Source: Sinorhizobium americanum
Lineage (GTDB): Bacteria > Pseudomonadota > Alphaproteobacteria > Rhizobiales > Rhizobiaceae
Direction: 5' to 3'
Assembly: GCF_001651855.1 (NCBI RefSeq)
Contig: NZ_LNQC01000053.1
Coordinates: 1-64,000 of the forward strand
Length of the DNA: 64,000 bases
The notes beneath the pieces are model-generated. The model saw only the letters and a list, made by a program, of their open reading frames with translations. It did not search any database and had not been told where the DNA came from. A program made the position numbers and the translations under genes. Of the stretch, positions 18,726 through 26,846 are shown piece by piece (position 1 is the first letter of the stretch; each line of letters opens with the position of its first letter).

Positions 18726-19982
18726 GTGATCCGCATGACCTACCGCATCGAGACACCCGGCGACGTCGAGGCGATGGCGGCCAAGATCGCCAGCGATCAG
18801 TCGACCGGAACCTTCGTGCCGGTCCCGGGCGAAACTGAAGAGCTGAAGGCACGGGTCGCGGCCAGGGTGGTTGCGATCAGGCATCTGGGGTCAAGCGACT
18901 GTCCCTCATGGCCGGAGGAGGCGGGCGAGGCGAAGCGCTTCAATCGGGCCGAGGCGGACATAGACTTCCCGCTCGATGCGGTCGGCACGGATCTCTCGGC
19001 GTTGATGACGATCGCCATCGGCGGCGTCTATTCGATCAAGGGGATGACCGGCATTCGCGTGATCGGCATGCGACTGCCACCGGAATTTGCCGCCGCCCAT
19101 CCCGGCCCGCAGTTCGGCGTCGCGGGAAGCCGCCGGCTGACCGGCGTCGAGAAGCGCCCGATCATCGGCACCATCGTCAAGCCCGCATTGGGCCTGAGGC
19201 CGGAGGAGACGGCTGAACTGGTGGGTGACCTCATCTCCTCCGGCGTCGATTTCATCAAGGACGACGAGAAACTGATGAGCCCGGCCTATTCGCCGCTGAA
19301 GGAGCGGATTGCCGCGATTATGCCGCGGATTCTCGACCACGAGCAGAAGACCGGCAAGAAGGTGATGTACGCCTTCGGCATTTCGCACACCGATCCCGAC
19401 GAGATGCTGCGAAACCATGACCTCGTCGTCAAAGCCGGCGGCAATGCCGGAGTCGTCAACATCAATTCGATCGGCATGGGGGGCGTGGCGTTTCTGCGCA
19501 AACGCTCCGGAATCGTGCTCCATGCGCATCGGAACGGCTGGGATATCCTCACCCGCCACGGCGGCCTTGGGATGGAGTTCTCCGTCTGGCAGCAGTTCTG
19601 GCGGCTGATCGGCGTCGACCAGTTCCAGATCAACGGCATCCGCGTCAAATATTGGGAGCCGGACGAGAGCTTCGTCAAATCGTTCAAGGCGGTCAGCACG
19701 CCGCTCTTTTCCGAACGCGACTGCCCGCTGCCGGTCGTCGGCTCCGGCCAGTGGGGCGGCCAGGCGCCCCAGACCTATGCGCGCACCGACGGCTCGACCG
19801 ATCTGCTTTATCTCTGCGGCGGCGGCATCGTCAGCCATCCGGGCGGCGCCGGCGCCGGCGTCAGGGCGGTGCGCCAGGCCTGGGAGGCGGCGGTCGCCGG
19901 TATCCCGCTAGCCGACTATGCCAAAGACCATCCGGAACTCGCGCAGTCCCTCGAAAAATTTTCCGGCGGCAAGGGCGCCTGA
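18726..19982 (+). CDS. oiaX: RuBisCO-like protein, 3-oxo-isoapionate-4-phosphate transcarboxylase/hydrolase
   Basis: This is a RuBisCO large-subunit homologue (form IV, RuBisCO-like protein) of 418 residues. The carbamate and magnesium site is intact (GVDFIKDDE). The first catalytic lysine is kept in TIVKPALGL, but the second lysine of the RuBisCO KPKLG motif is alanine, so CO2-fixing activity is not expected. HAHRNG and the terminal phosphate-site segment CGGGIVSHPGG are present. In D-apiose catabolism OiaX turns 3-oxo-isoapionate 4-phosphate into 3-phosphoglycerate and glycolate. The downstream kinase oiaK supplies that substrate. I chose the GTG at 18726 because GAAGAG lies 9 bp upstream; an in-frame ATG follows at 18735. 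A methionine-salvage enolase role is unlikely, as no methylthioribose genes are near. Confidence 0.8.
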   Translation: MIRMTYRIETPGDVEAMAAKIASDQSTGTFVPVPGETEELKARVAARVVAIRHLGSSDCPSWPEEAGEAKRFNRAEADIDFPLDAVGTDLSALMTIAIGGVYSIKGMTGIRVIGMRLPPEFAAAHPGPQFGVAGSRRLTGVEKRPIIGTIVKPALGLRPEETAELVGDLISSGVDFIKDDEKLMSPAYSPLKERIAAIMPRILDHEQKTGKKVMYAFGISHTDPDEMLRNHDLVVKAGGNAGVVNINSIGMGGVAFLRKRSGIVLHAHRNGWDILTRHGGLGMEFSVWQQFWRLIGVDQFQINGIRVKYWEPDESFVKSFKAVSTPLFSERDCPLPVVGSGQWGGQAPQTYARTDGSTDLLYLCGGGIVSHPGGAGAGVRAVRQAWEAAVAGIPLADYAKDHPELAQSLEKFSGGKGA

Positions 19983-20010
19983 ACACATCGATGATCCACG
20001 GAGGGCGCGC

Positions 20011-21348
20011 ATGCAGACACCATTGCTGAGCTACTACGGCGACGACCTGACCGGCTCCACCGACGTCATGGAGGCGCTCTCCTCGCATGGCGTCGAAACG
20101 GCCCTGTTCCTCAAGATCCCGGAGGCGGCGCTGCTCGAACGTTTCGCCCATTGCCGTGCTTTCGGCCTCGCCGGCACTAGCCGCAGCCAGACACCGGATT
20201 GGATGGCAGAGCATCTCCCTTCGGCGTTCGCCTGGCTGAAGTCGCTTCAGGCGCTGATCGCCCATTACAAGGTCTGCTCGACCTTCGATTCCAGCCCGGC
20301 GGTCGGCAATATCGGCAAGGCGATCGAGATCGGCCGCGAGGTGTTCGGCAAGGCGCCGGTGCCGCTTGTGCTTGGCGCTCCTGAGATCCGTCGCTACACG
20401 AGCTTCGGCAATCTCTTCGCCGCCTTTCGCGGCGAGACCTACCGCATCGACCGTCATCCGGTGATGAGCCGGCATCCGGTAACGCCCATGGATGAGGCAG
20501 ACATTCGCCTGCATCTGTCGCGGCAGACGTCGCTGAGGACGGGGCTGGTGGACATCGCCCAGCTCGCATCGGCAGACGCCGACGCGGTCACCGATTTCGC
20601 CTTCTCCGAGGGGAACGACATCGTCCTCCTCGATGTCGCGGGCGCCGAAAGCCAGGCCGCCGTTGGGCGGCAGCTCTGGCGCAAGCGTTGTTCCGGCGTC
20701 CAGTTCGCCTGCGGCTCTTCCGGCCTCGAATATGCGCTCGTGCGCGAGTGGCACAGGCTGGGCGTGCTCGGGGAAGCGCCCGTCTTCACGGCTCCCGGTC
20801 CGGTCGACCGGCTCGCCGTCGTCTCCGGCAGCGTCTCGCCGACGACCGAGCGGCAGATCCGCAATGCAATTCAGAACGGTTTTGAGGGGATCGGTGTCGA
20901 TCCGATCGCGCTTTCTGCGGCCGGCAGCGGGGCCACGCTCGAGGATGCGATGGCGCGCGGGCTGGCGGTTCTAAAAGGGGGGCGGAGCGTCATTCTCTAT
21001 ACGGCGCTCGGGCCGGCGAGCGATCGCGGCAGTGCCATCGGCCTGGAGGACGGCTCGCGCCATCGGATGGGCGAGCGGCTCGGCCTGCTTCTCAAGGAGC
21101 TGGTGACGCGGGCGGGGCTCCGCCGCGCCGTCATCGCCGGCGGCGACACGTCGAGCCACGCGCTGAGCCAGCTCTCGGTCGACGCGCTGACCTTGCGCCT
21201 GCCGCTGCCGCAATCGCCCGGTTCGCCGCTCTGCACCGCCCACAGCGCCGACCCGTCGATCGACGGCATCGAGGTGGCGCTGAAGGGCGGACAGGTCGGC
21301 CTGGACGACTATTTCGCGATGATCCGCGACGGTCGGGCTGCTTCGTAG
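20011..21348 (+). CDS. oiaK: 3-oxo-isoapionate kinase (DUF1537 four-carbon acid sugar kinase family)
   Basis: This is a kinase of the DUF1537 family, 445 residues. The N-terminal domain opens with LLSYYGDDLTGSTDVMEAL, the family's signature DDxTG substrate motif. The C-terminal nucleotide-binding domain carries VVSGSVSPTTERQI and the glycine-rich AVIAGGDTSSHALSQL. OiaK phosphorylates 3-oxo-isoapionate on O4 to make the OiaX substrate. The start follows GGAGGG, 28 bp after the oiaX stop, so the two genes are an operon. Without context it could act on erythronate or threonate; the RuBisCO-like neighbour and the upstream apiose genes decide. A stem-loop (21364-21390) follows. Confidence 0.8.
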   Translation: MQTPLLSYYGDDLTGSTDVMEALSSHGVETALFLKIPEAALLERFAHCRAFGLAGTSRSQTPDWMAEHLPSAFAWLKSLQALIAHYKVCSTFDSSPAVGNIGKAIEIGREVFGKAPVPLVLGAPEIRRYTSFGNLFAAFRGETYRIDRHPVMSRHPVTPMDEADIRLHLSRQTSLRTGLVDIAQLASADADAVTDFAFSEGNDIVLLDVAGAESQAAVGRQLWRKRCSGVQFACGSSGLEYALVREWHRLGVLGEAPVFTAPGPVDRLAVVSGSVSPTTERQIRNAIQNGFEGIGVDPIALSAAGSGATLEDAMARGLAVLKGGRSVILYTALGPASDRGSAIGLEDGSRHRMGERLGLLLKELVTRAGLRRAVIAGGDTSSHALSQLSVDALTLRLPLPQSPGSPLCTAHSADPSIDGIEVALKGGQVGLDDYFAMIRDGRAAS

Positions 21349-21363
21349 CGGGGATACCCGCAC

Positions 21364-21390
21364 AGGGAGCGCCCTTGCGTGCCGCTCCCT
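21364..21390 (+). terminator. stem-loop after oiaK
   Basis: An 8-bp perfect stem (AGGGAGCG/CGCTCCCT) lies 15 bases after the oiaK stop. No T-run follows, so factor-independent termination would be weak. The next operon begins about 150 bp on, and I see no further feature in the remaining gap except the AGGAGGA ribosome site at 21533. Confidence 0.35.
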
Positions 21391-21543
21391 CCCATCACCA
21401 ATACGCATGGCCCCATCACTTCGTTTCATGGACGGAGCAGCCATTCGGACTTGACAGCCGCTCGGTGGCTCCTGCAAATTCAGTTGTCAGACATCTTACA
21501 TAACGGGAACTTTCGGCTAATCGAATTTGAACAGGAGGATTGC

Positions 21544-22371
21544 GTGAGAAAACTGTTTGCCAAGCTCGCCATCGGCGCTGCCGCATGGGCCTTCGTGACC
21601 GCCGCCGAGGCGGGCGAAACGCTCGACCGGGTCATGGACAAGAAGGCCATGGTGGTTGCCACCAACAGCGGCTGGCCACCCCAGAGCTATCTCGACGACA
21701 ATAACGAGATGGTCGGCTTCGACATCGACGTTTCGAAGGAGATCGCCAAGCGGCTCGGCGTCGAAATCAGCTTCGAGACGCCCGACTGGGCAACGCTGAC
21801 CGGCGGCCGCTGGCAGGGTCGCTACGATCTCGGCGTCGGCTCCGTGACCCCGACCAAGGCGCGCGCCCAGGTGATCGACTTTGCCGGCATCTATTATTAC
21901 AGCCCCTATGTCTACGTGCTTCACAAGGACAGCCAGGCGAAGTCCGTCACCGATCTGAACGGCAAGATCATCGGCGTCGAGACGGCGACGACATCCGAGG
22001 ATTTCATTCGCCGCCAGCTTGAGATCGACGCGCCCGGCCTGCCGCCGGTCGAGTACAAGATCGAGCCCGGCGAGATCCGCACCTTCGCCGATTCGATGCT
22101 GCCCTTCGACGATCTGCGTCTCGGCGACGGCGTGCGGCTCGACGCCGTCATCGCGCCGGAACAGACCGCCATGAACGCCATCAAGAACGGCTACCCGCTC
22201 CGCGTTCTCGAAGGCGAATACGCCTTCAGGGAGCCGCTCGTGGTGATTGCCGAGAAGGTCGATCCGGACTGGACCAGGAAGATCGGCGAGATCCTCGCCG
22301 AGATGAAGAAGGACGGTACGCTCGCGTCGCTCACCACCAAATGGTACGGCAAGGATTACAGCGCCGACTGA
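21544..22371 (+). CDS. family 3 (polar amino acid type) ABC substrate-binding protein
   Basis: This periplasmic receptor of 275 residues begins at a GTG at 21544 behind a strong AGGAGGA site. The longer frame upstream has no such site. After a signal peptide (FAKLAIGAAAWAFVTAAEA) come the SBP_bac_3 landmarks: VATNSGWPPQSYLDDNNEMVGFDIDV, DLGVGSVTPTKARAQVIDF and YAFREPLVVIAEKVDPDW. Proteins of this family bind amino acids, opines or related compounds. It heads an operon with an FAD oxidoreductase and one permease. The adjacent FrlB/FrlD-like genes suggest an amino-sugar conjugate (Amadori compound) as ligand, which is inference. Confidence 0.8.
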   Translation: MRKLFAKLAIGAAAWAFVTAAEAGETLDRVMDKKAMVVATNSGWPPQSYLDDNNEMVGFDIDVSKEIAKRLGVEISFETPDWATLTGGRWQGRYDLGVGSVTPTKARAQVIDFAGIYYYSPYVYVLHKDSQAKSVTDLNGKIIGVETATTSEDFIRRQLEIDAPGLPPVEYKIEPGEIRTFADSMLPFDDLRLGDGVRLDAVIAPEQTAMNAIKNGYPLRVLEGEYAFREPLVVIAEKVDPDWTRKIGEILAEMKKDGTLASLTTKWYGKDYSAD

Positions 22372-22381
22372 TCCGTTCCCC

Positions 22382-22402
22382 GCGGGCGGCCAAGCCGCCC
22401 GC
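22382..22402 (+). promoter_or_regulatory. stem-loop following the binding-protein gene
   Basis: A perfect 9-bp GC stem (GCGGGCGGC/GCCGCCCGC) with a 3-base loop lies 10 bp after the binding-protein stop and 32 bp before the oxidoreductase start. It probably adjusts the ratio of receptor to downstream products. Confidence 0.55.
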
Positions 22403-22434
22403 AACTTGTCCATGCGATCGATCCGCGGATCACC

Positions 22435-23715
22435 ATGTCCTATCCCGATACCTACTACAAACAGACCATGGCCGATGCGAAGGTCAGACCAGTGCTGTCC
22501 GAGACGGTCGAATGCGACACCGTCATCATCGGCGGCGGGCTTGCTGGTCTGACAACGGCGCTGCAGCTCGCCCGGTCAGGCCAGTCCGTGGTTGTGCTCG
22601 AGGCCGAAAGTGTCGGCTTCGGAGCTTCGGGCCGGAATGGCGGCTTCGTCAGCCCCGGTTTTGCCACCGGCAGTGGCGAGATCGCCAAGAGAGCCGGCAG
22701 CGACGCGGCCCGGCAGTTGCATCTCCTCTCGATCGAGGGGGTCGATTTCATTCGGGAAACGATCGAGCAGTTGAGGATCGACGGCGCCCGCCCGCAGCCC
22801 GGACTGATCAGCGTGCTGCGCTATGACGACGGCAGCAGCCTGAAAGCGCATGCGGACGAGATGAAGCGCGCCTATGGCTACGCGCTCGACTATCTGGACA
22901 CGGACCAGGTACGTTCGGTCCTGAAGTCGAAGCGATACTTCCACGGCCTCAGGGATGGCCGCGCCTTCCATATGCACCCGTTGAACTACCTCCGCGGCGT
23001 GGCGGACGAGGTCGAGCGTCTCGGTGGGCGGATCTACGAGCGGTCGGCGGCAATTGCAACGGCTCTAAGCGGGGCCGAAAAAACCGTCCAGACGATCCGC
23101 GGGAAGGTCAAGGCTCGTCGTGTCGTCTTCACCACCGGCGGCTATACCGGCCGGCTGAATGGCCAATTGAATCGCGCCTTCCTGCCGATCGCCACCTATG
23201 TGATGCTGAGCGAGGAAGCGCCGGAGCTCATCCGCACTGCCGTCGCCACCGACGACGCAGTCGGCGACAATCGCCGTGCCGGTGACTACTACCGGCTCGT
23301 CGACAATGGAAAACGGCTCCTGTGGGGCGGACGGATCACCACGAGGGCGGCTTCGCCCGCGGCGCTCGCACGGGAATTGCGCCGCGAGATGGTCGGGACC
23401 TATCCGCAGCTCAAGGAACTGAAGACCGAGCTCGCCTGGTCCGGCCTCATGTCCTATGCTCGCCACCTGATGCCACAGATCGGCGAGATGCAGCCCGGGG
23501 TATGGCACTGCACCGCCTTCGGCGGGCACGGACTCAACACGACGGCGATCGGCGGCAAGCTCGTTGCCGAGGCGATCCTCGGCCACTCCAACCGCTACAA
23601 GCTCTTCAAGCCCTTCGGGCTCGTCTGGGCCGGCGGCTATGCCGGGCTTGCCGTGGCGCAGCTCACCTACTGGAAATTGCAGGCCCAGGACTGGTGGCGC
23701 GAGCGCGCTGCCTGA
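22435..23715 (+). CDS. FAD-dependent amine/amino acid oxidoreductase (DAO family, PuuB-like)
   Basis: This is a flavoprotein of 426 residues in the D-amino-acid-oxidase/gamma-glutamylputrescine-oxidase group. The dinucleotide motif is CDTVIIGGGLAGLTTALQLA, with the adjacent FGASGRNGGFVSPGF characteristic of this branch. The C-terminal flavin-contact segment is CTAFGGHGLNTTAIGGKLVAEAI. Such enzymes oxidise secondary amines, releasing an aldehyde or keto compound and an amine. Sitting between a polar-amino-acid receptor and its permease, it probably processes the imported compound. An amadoriase-like role (cleavage of fructosyl amino acids) would fit the FrlB/FrlD neighbours, but a diamine substrate is equally possible from sequence alone. 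Confidence 0.75.
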   Translation: MSYPDTYYKQTMADAKVRPVLSETVECDTVIIGGGLAGLTTALQLARSGQSVVVLEAESVGFGASGRNGGFVSPGFATGSGEIAKRAGSDAARQLHLLSIEGVDFIRETIEQLRIDGARPQPGLISVLRYDDGSSLKAHADEMKRAYGYALDYLDTDQVRSVLKSKRYFHGLRDGRAFHMHPLNYLRGVADEVERLGGRIYERSAAIATALSGAEKTVQTIRGKVKARRVVFTTGGYTGRLNGQLNRAFLPIATYVMLSEEAPELIRTAVATDDAVGDNRRAGDYYRLVDNGKRLLWGGRITTRAASPAALARELRREMVGTYPQLKELKTELAWSGLMSYARHLMPQIGEMQPGVWHCTAFGGHGLNTTAIGGKLVAEAILGHSNRYKLFKPFGLVWAGGYAGLAVAQLTYWKLQAQDWWRERAA

Positions 23716-23732
23716 ACGCCGGAGAAATTTGG

Positions 23733-24704
23733 ATGATTGGTCGCTTGGTACTGACTTACCCGGATGCGGCGCGACGCACCGGCCTTTTGCTGATGCTGGC
23801 ACTCGTCACGCTTGCCATCTACGGTCTCGGCATCAGTCCCGCCTGGATCGGCCACCTGTTGCCGGCCGCTTCCGACTGGATCGCCGCCCATCCCGCACTC
23901 GGGCAATTCCTCGGCGCATCGATGATGGCGCTGACGGCTGCGTTGAACTGGAAGGCGCTGCGCCAGCTGCCGCGCCACCTGCAGGTGGTCGGCGTCTGGC
24001 TGGAGCTCTTCGCGCTGCTGATGCTGTTCTTCTATTCCTTCGACCTGTCCTTCGCCTTCATCGCCAAGAAGATTGGCTTCCTGGTCTCCCAGGGCGTCGT
24101 CACGACGCTCTACATATCGGTGATCTCGATCGCCGTCGCCACCATCATCGCGCTGGCCGGGGCGATCGCGAAACTGTCGAAGAACGGCGTCATTTACGGC
24201 TTTGCGACCTTCTACACCTCGCTGTTTCGCGGCCTGCCGCTGTTGATGCAGATCTATATCATCTATCTCGGCCTGCCCCAGGTCGGCTATGTCATCAGCG
24301 CCGTGCCTGCCGGTATCCTCGCGCTTTCGCTCTGCTATGGCGCCTACATGACCGAGATCTTCCGGGCCGGCATCGAGAGCATCCCGCGCGGCCAAACGGA
24401 GGGCGCGACGGCGCTGGGGCTAAGCCCCGCCCAGACCATGGGGCTGGTGATCCTGCCGCAGGCGATGCGCGTCATCATCCCGCCGACCGGCAACCAGTTC
24501 ATCGCCATGCTGAAGGATTCATCGCTCGTATCGGTCGTCGGGGTCTGGGAGCTGATGTATCTTGCCCGCACCCAGGGACAGACGGAATTCCGTCATATCG
24601 AGATGCTGATCACCGCCTCGATGATCTATTGGCTTCTCTCGGTCTGCCTGGAATATCTCCAATCCCGCATCGAAGCCCGGTTCGGCCGCTTCGATGTCCG
24701 CTGA
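23733..24704 (+). CDS. ABC permease of the polar amino acid/opine type
   Basis: This membrane protein of 323 residues ends in a HisM/GlnP-type permease domain (ISVISIAVATIIALAGAIAKLS, LFRGLPLLMQIYIIYLG). It has the EAA-like coupling loop EGATALGLSPAQTMGLVILPQ for the ATPase. An unusual N-terminal extension of about 110 residues contains additional hydrophobic helices (LLLMLALVTLAIYGL, VVGVWLELFALLMLFFYSF). The start is the ATG at 23733, 17 bp after the oxidoreductase stop and preceded by GGAG. No ATPase gene and no second permease follow; the next gene is convergent. The transporter must borrow an ATPase or share one encoded elsewhere. Confidence 0.8.
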   Translation: MIGRLVLTYPDAARRTGLLLMLALVTLAIYGLGISPAWIGHLLPAASDWIAAHPALGQFLGASMMALTAALNWKALRQLPRHLQVVGVWLELFALLMLFFYSFDLSFAFIAKKIGFLVSQGVVTTLYISVISIAVATIIALAGAIAKLSKNGVIYGFATFYTSLFRGLPLLMQIYIIYLGLPQVGYVISAVPAGILALSLCYGAYMTEIFRAGIESIPRGQTEGATALGLSPAQTMGLVILPQAMRVIIPPTGNQFIAMLKDSSLVSVVGVWELMYLARTQGQTEFRHIEMLITASMIYWLLSVCLEYLQSRIEARFGRFDVR

Positions 24705-24748
24705 TGCCGCTGGGGGCTCGAGGCGGGCGGGAATAGATAAGGCTTGGC

Positions 24749-25561
24749 TCAGAGCGGCTGCGGCGCCTGCGGAAAGCCGCCAATGTGGGTGCAGGTGAGG
24801 GAGGCGAGGTCGCGTCCGGCCTGCAGGCATTCCGCAAGGGACCGGCCTTCCATCCGGGCGGCGATGAAGCCGGCGATGAAACTGTCGCCAGCGCCCGTCG
24901 TATCGACGACCTCGACGGGACGGATGCCGGCCGAGGCATGCTCCCTGCCGTCGCTCGCAAGCGAGCCGCGGCCGCCGCGGGTCACCACGGCAAGACGGGC
25001 GCCGCGAGCCAGGAAATCGGCGGCGATGCGCTCGGCCTCGGCGTCGTCCTCGCCGGCCGAGCCGAAGGCGATCGACAGCCCCTCCACCTCGAGATCGGCA
25101 GCCGAGGCGTTGACGGAGACGTCCTGCGAGACGCTGACACCGGCTGCCGAAAGCGCGTGACGCAGCGCGCCACCGTCATCGAGCCAACCGATATGCACAT
25201 GATCCATGGTCTTCAGGATCTCGATCTCTGCCGGGTCCGGCCGATAGCCGGCGCAGACCCCGAAGTCCTCGTGAACGAAGATCCGGTCGCCGGCCGGCGT
25301 GACGTCGATATCCGTATAGGCGGTATTGCCGTCGCGTTCCTGCAGGTGGTCCAGCCTCACCCCATGTTCCCCAAGTACTCGGCGCACGTTTCCGCCGTCG
25401 ATATCACGGCCGATTGCACCGAAATAGAAGGACTGGTGACCGAGGCGCGCGAGCTGCACGGCAACATTGACCGCATTGCCGCCGACATAGGACCGGGACA
25501 GCGGCGGACGAAAGCGGTCGATGCAGTTGTCGCCGACGGCGGCAAGGCGGAAGGAGGTCAT
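24749..25561 (-). CDS. PfkB-family sugar kinase, fructoselysine 6-kinase-like
   Basis: This 270-residue ribokinase-family kinase has the N-terminal GDNCIDRF and GGNAVNVAVQLARLG motifs and the C-terminal catalytic DTTGAGDSFIAGF with the base Asp. The early DNCIDRF sequence is typical of the FrlD branch, which phosphorylates fructoselysine (Amadori product) on C6 before FrlB cleaves it. It lies 73 bp downstream of the FrlB-like SIS gene in the same direction, consistent with an operon. On fold alone other sugar substrates cannot be excluded. It is convergent with the ABC permease. Confidence 0.75.
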   Translation of the reverse strand: MTSFRLAAVGDNCIDRFRPPLSRSYVGGNAVNVAVQLARLGHQSFYFGAIGRDIDGGNVRRVLGEHGVRLDHLQERDGNTAYTDIDVTPAGDRIFVHEDFGVCAGYRPDPAEIEILKTMDHVHIGWLDDGGALRHALSAAGVSVSQDVSVNASAADLEVEGLSIAFGSAGEDDAEAERIAADFLARGARLAVVTRGGRGSLASDGREHASAGIRPVEVVDTTGAGDSFIAGFIAARMEGRSLAECLQAGRDLASLTCTHIGGFPQAPQPL

Positions 25562-25634
25562 GGCTGTCTCTGAAATTCACGCAGCAGGCGCGCGCATGCT
25601 GTTGCATGCGCGACCCTTCGTGCCGCTTGCCCGC

Positions 25635-26648
25635 TCAATAGGCAACGCGTTTGTAGTAGCGCCGCGTCGTCAGCGGATGGTTACGCAGGACTTCGAGATG
25701 AGCGCTGATCCGCTCGAGCACCGTGGCAAGCACGATCGGCGAGACGAGGCCGCGCACCTCCGCTGAAATGCCCGGCAGGTCGAATTGCGCGGTGTCGAGT
25801 ACCGTCAGCTTGTCCGTGTAGGCAGGCGCGAAATTCTCGACACGATCGGCGAGCGGCCGCAGGCTGTCCTCGCCCTTGAAGAGAATGACGCTGACGCCCT
25901 TCTCGACAAGCTCCAGCGTGCCATGGAAGAAGTCCGAGGCATGCACCGGCCGGGTGCGGATCCATTGCATCTCTTCGAGGATGCACATGCCGTAATAGAA
26001 GGCTTCGGGCCAGACATTCCCCGCGCCGGTGACGATGTGATAGTCCGAGCCGGCCAGGATTCTGGCAAAGCCCTCGGCCTTGTCCTCGTAGCTGCGCTTC
26101 ACCTCGAGGAGCAGCTGAGGCAGCTGTTCCAGCTCGCGGACGATCTGATCGCAGTTGTCGATTTCGCCGCGGTGCCGCAGGATCGAAAGCGCGATGAGGA
26201 GCGATTGCAGATAGAAGGATTCGCAGGATGTGTCGTCCTCGGCGAAGTTGACGAAGGCATGGTCGCCGCCTTTGCCGAGCGGGGTATTCTCGTGACCGAC
26301 GAGCGTCAGCACGCTCGCACCGGTCTCCTTCACCTTGGCGAGCAGCGCCACGCTTTCCTTGGTCGTGCCGGAGAGGGAGGGTATGACGACGATCGACTTT
26401 TCCGTCAGGTTGGCCGAGCCGGTTACTACCAACTCTGCGGCAAGGTCGGTAAAGACGGGAAAACGCGATTTGCGCTGGAGGAGTTGCACCGCCGGCTGCA
26501 TCAGGATGGCGGCCCCGCCGGTTCCGAGGAAAAAGATATTCTCGGCGCCCTTGTTGAGGCAGGCGCCGATGACCGCGTCGAGGCTCGGCCCGATGGCGAC
26601 GGCGCCGGACTGGATGCGAAGAAATCTCTGTTCGTCGAAATTCAGCAT
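25635..26648 (-). CDS. SIS-domain deglycase, fructosamine-6-phosphate (FrlB)-like
   Basis: This protein of 337 residues has two sugar isomerase (SIS) domains. The first has NIFFLGTGGAAILMQPAVQLL and IPSLSGTTKESVALLAKV, the second ILAGSDYHIVTGAGNVWPEAF and VHASDFFHGTLELVEKGV. The glutamate and histidine in the last segment match the catalytic surface of FrlB/GlmS-type enzymes. FrlB cleaves fructosamine 6-phosphate into glucose 6-phosphate and an amine. The ATG at 26648 follows GAGAGAA; a 7-codon-longer start exists. It is divergent from a GntR/UTRA regulator, with palindromes TTGT(A/C)AGACAA on each side of the gap. Confidence 0.75.
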   Translation of the reverse strand: MLNFDEQRFLRIQSGAVAIGPSLDAVIGACLNKGAENIFFLGTGGAAILMQPAVQLLQRKSRFPVFTDLAAELVVTGSANLTEKSIVVIPSLSGTTKESVALLAKVKETGASVLTLVGHENTPLGKGGDHAFVNFAEDDTSCESFYLQSLLIALSILRHRGEIDNCDQIVRELEQLPQLLLEVKRSYEDKAEGFARILAGSDYHIVTGAGNVWPEAFYYGMCILEEMQWIRTRPVHASDFFHGTLELVEKGVSVILFKGEDSLRPLADRVENFAPAYTDKLTVLDTAQFDLPGISAEVRGLVSPIVLATVLERISAHLEVLRNHPLTTRRYYKRVAY

Positions 26649-26692
26649 GGTTCTCTCTCGATATGACAAGAATGGGCAGTCAGCGCGTGTTG

Positions 26693-26703
26693 TTGTAAGA
26701 CAA
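26693..26703. promoter_or_regulatory. candidate GntR operator, SIS-gene side
   Basis: TTGTAAGACAA differs in one base from the perfect palindrome TTGTCAGACAA at 26815-26825. It lies 45 bp upstream of the SIS gene. A further half site (TGACAAC) follows directly. Confidence 0.6.
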
Positions 26704-26814
26704 CTGACAACATCAGGGGCTTATGTCAAGGGGCTGGCTTGACTGAGCAAGCTCATCGTCCTGGCTGGCGCTATACTTTCTGGCTGGGATCGCTTGGCCT
26801 TGACCACAGCTGAT

Positions 26815-26825
26815 TTGTCAGACAA
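26815..26825. promoter_or_regulatory. candidate GntR operator, regulator side
   Basis: TTGTCAGACAA is a perfect 11-bp palindrome 22-34 bp before the regulator start. The paired sites about 122 bp apart, one per divergent promoter, fit autoregulation plus control of the SIS/kinase operon by the HutC-type regulator. Confidence 0.65.
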
Positions 26826-26846
26826 GAAGGTATCGTCTTATGGCGC

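Noticed and set aside
18726-19982. Genuine RuBisCO
   Set aside because: The second KPKLG lysine is alanine, no small subunit is present, and the neighbours are apiose-pathway genes.
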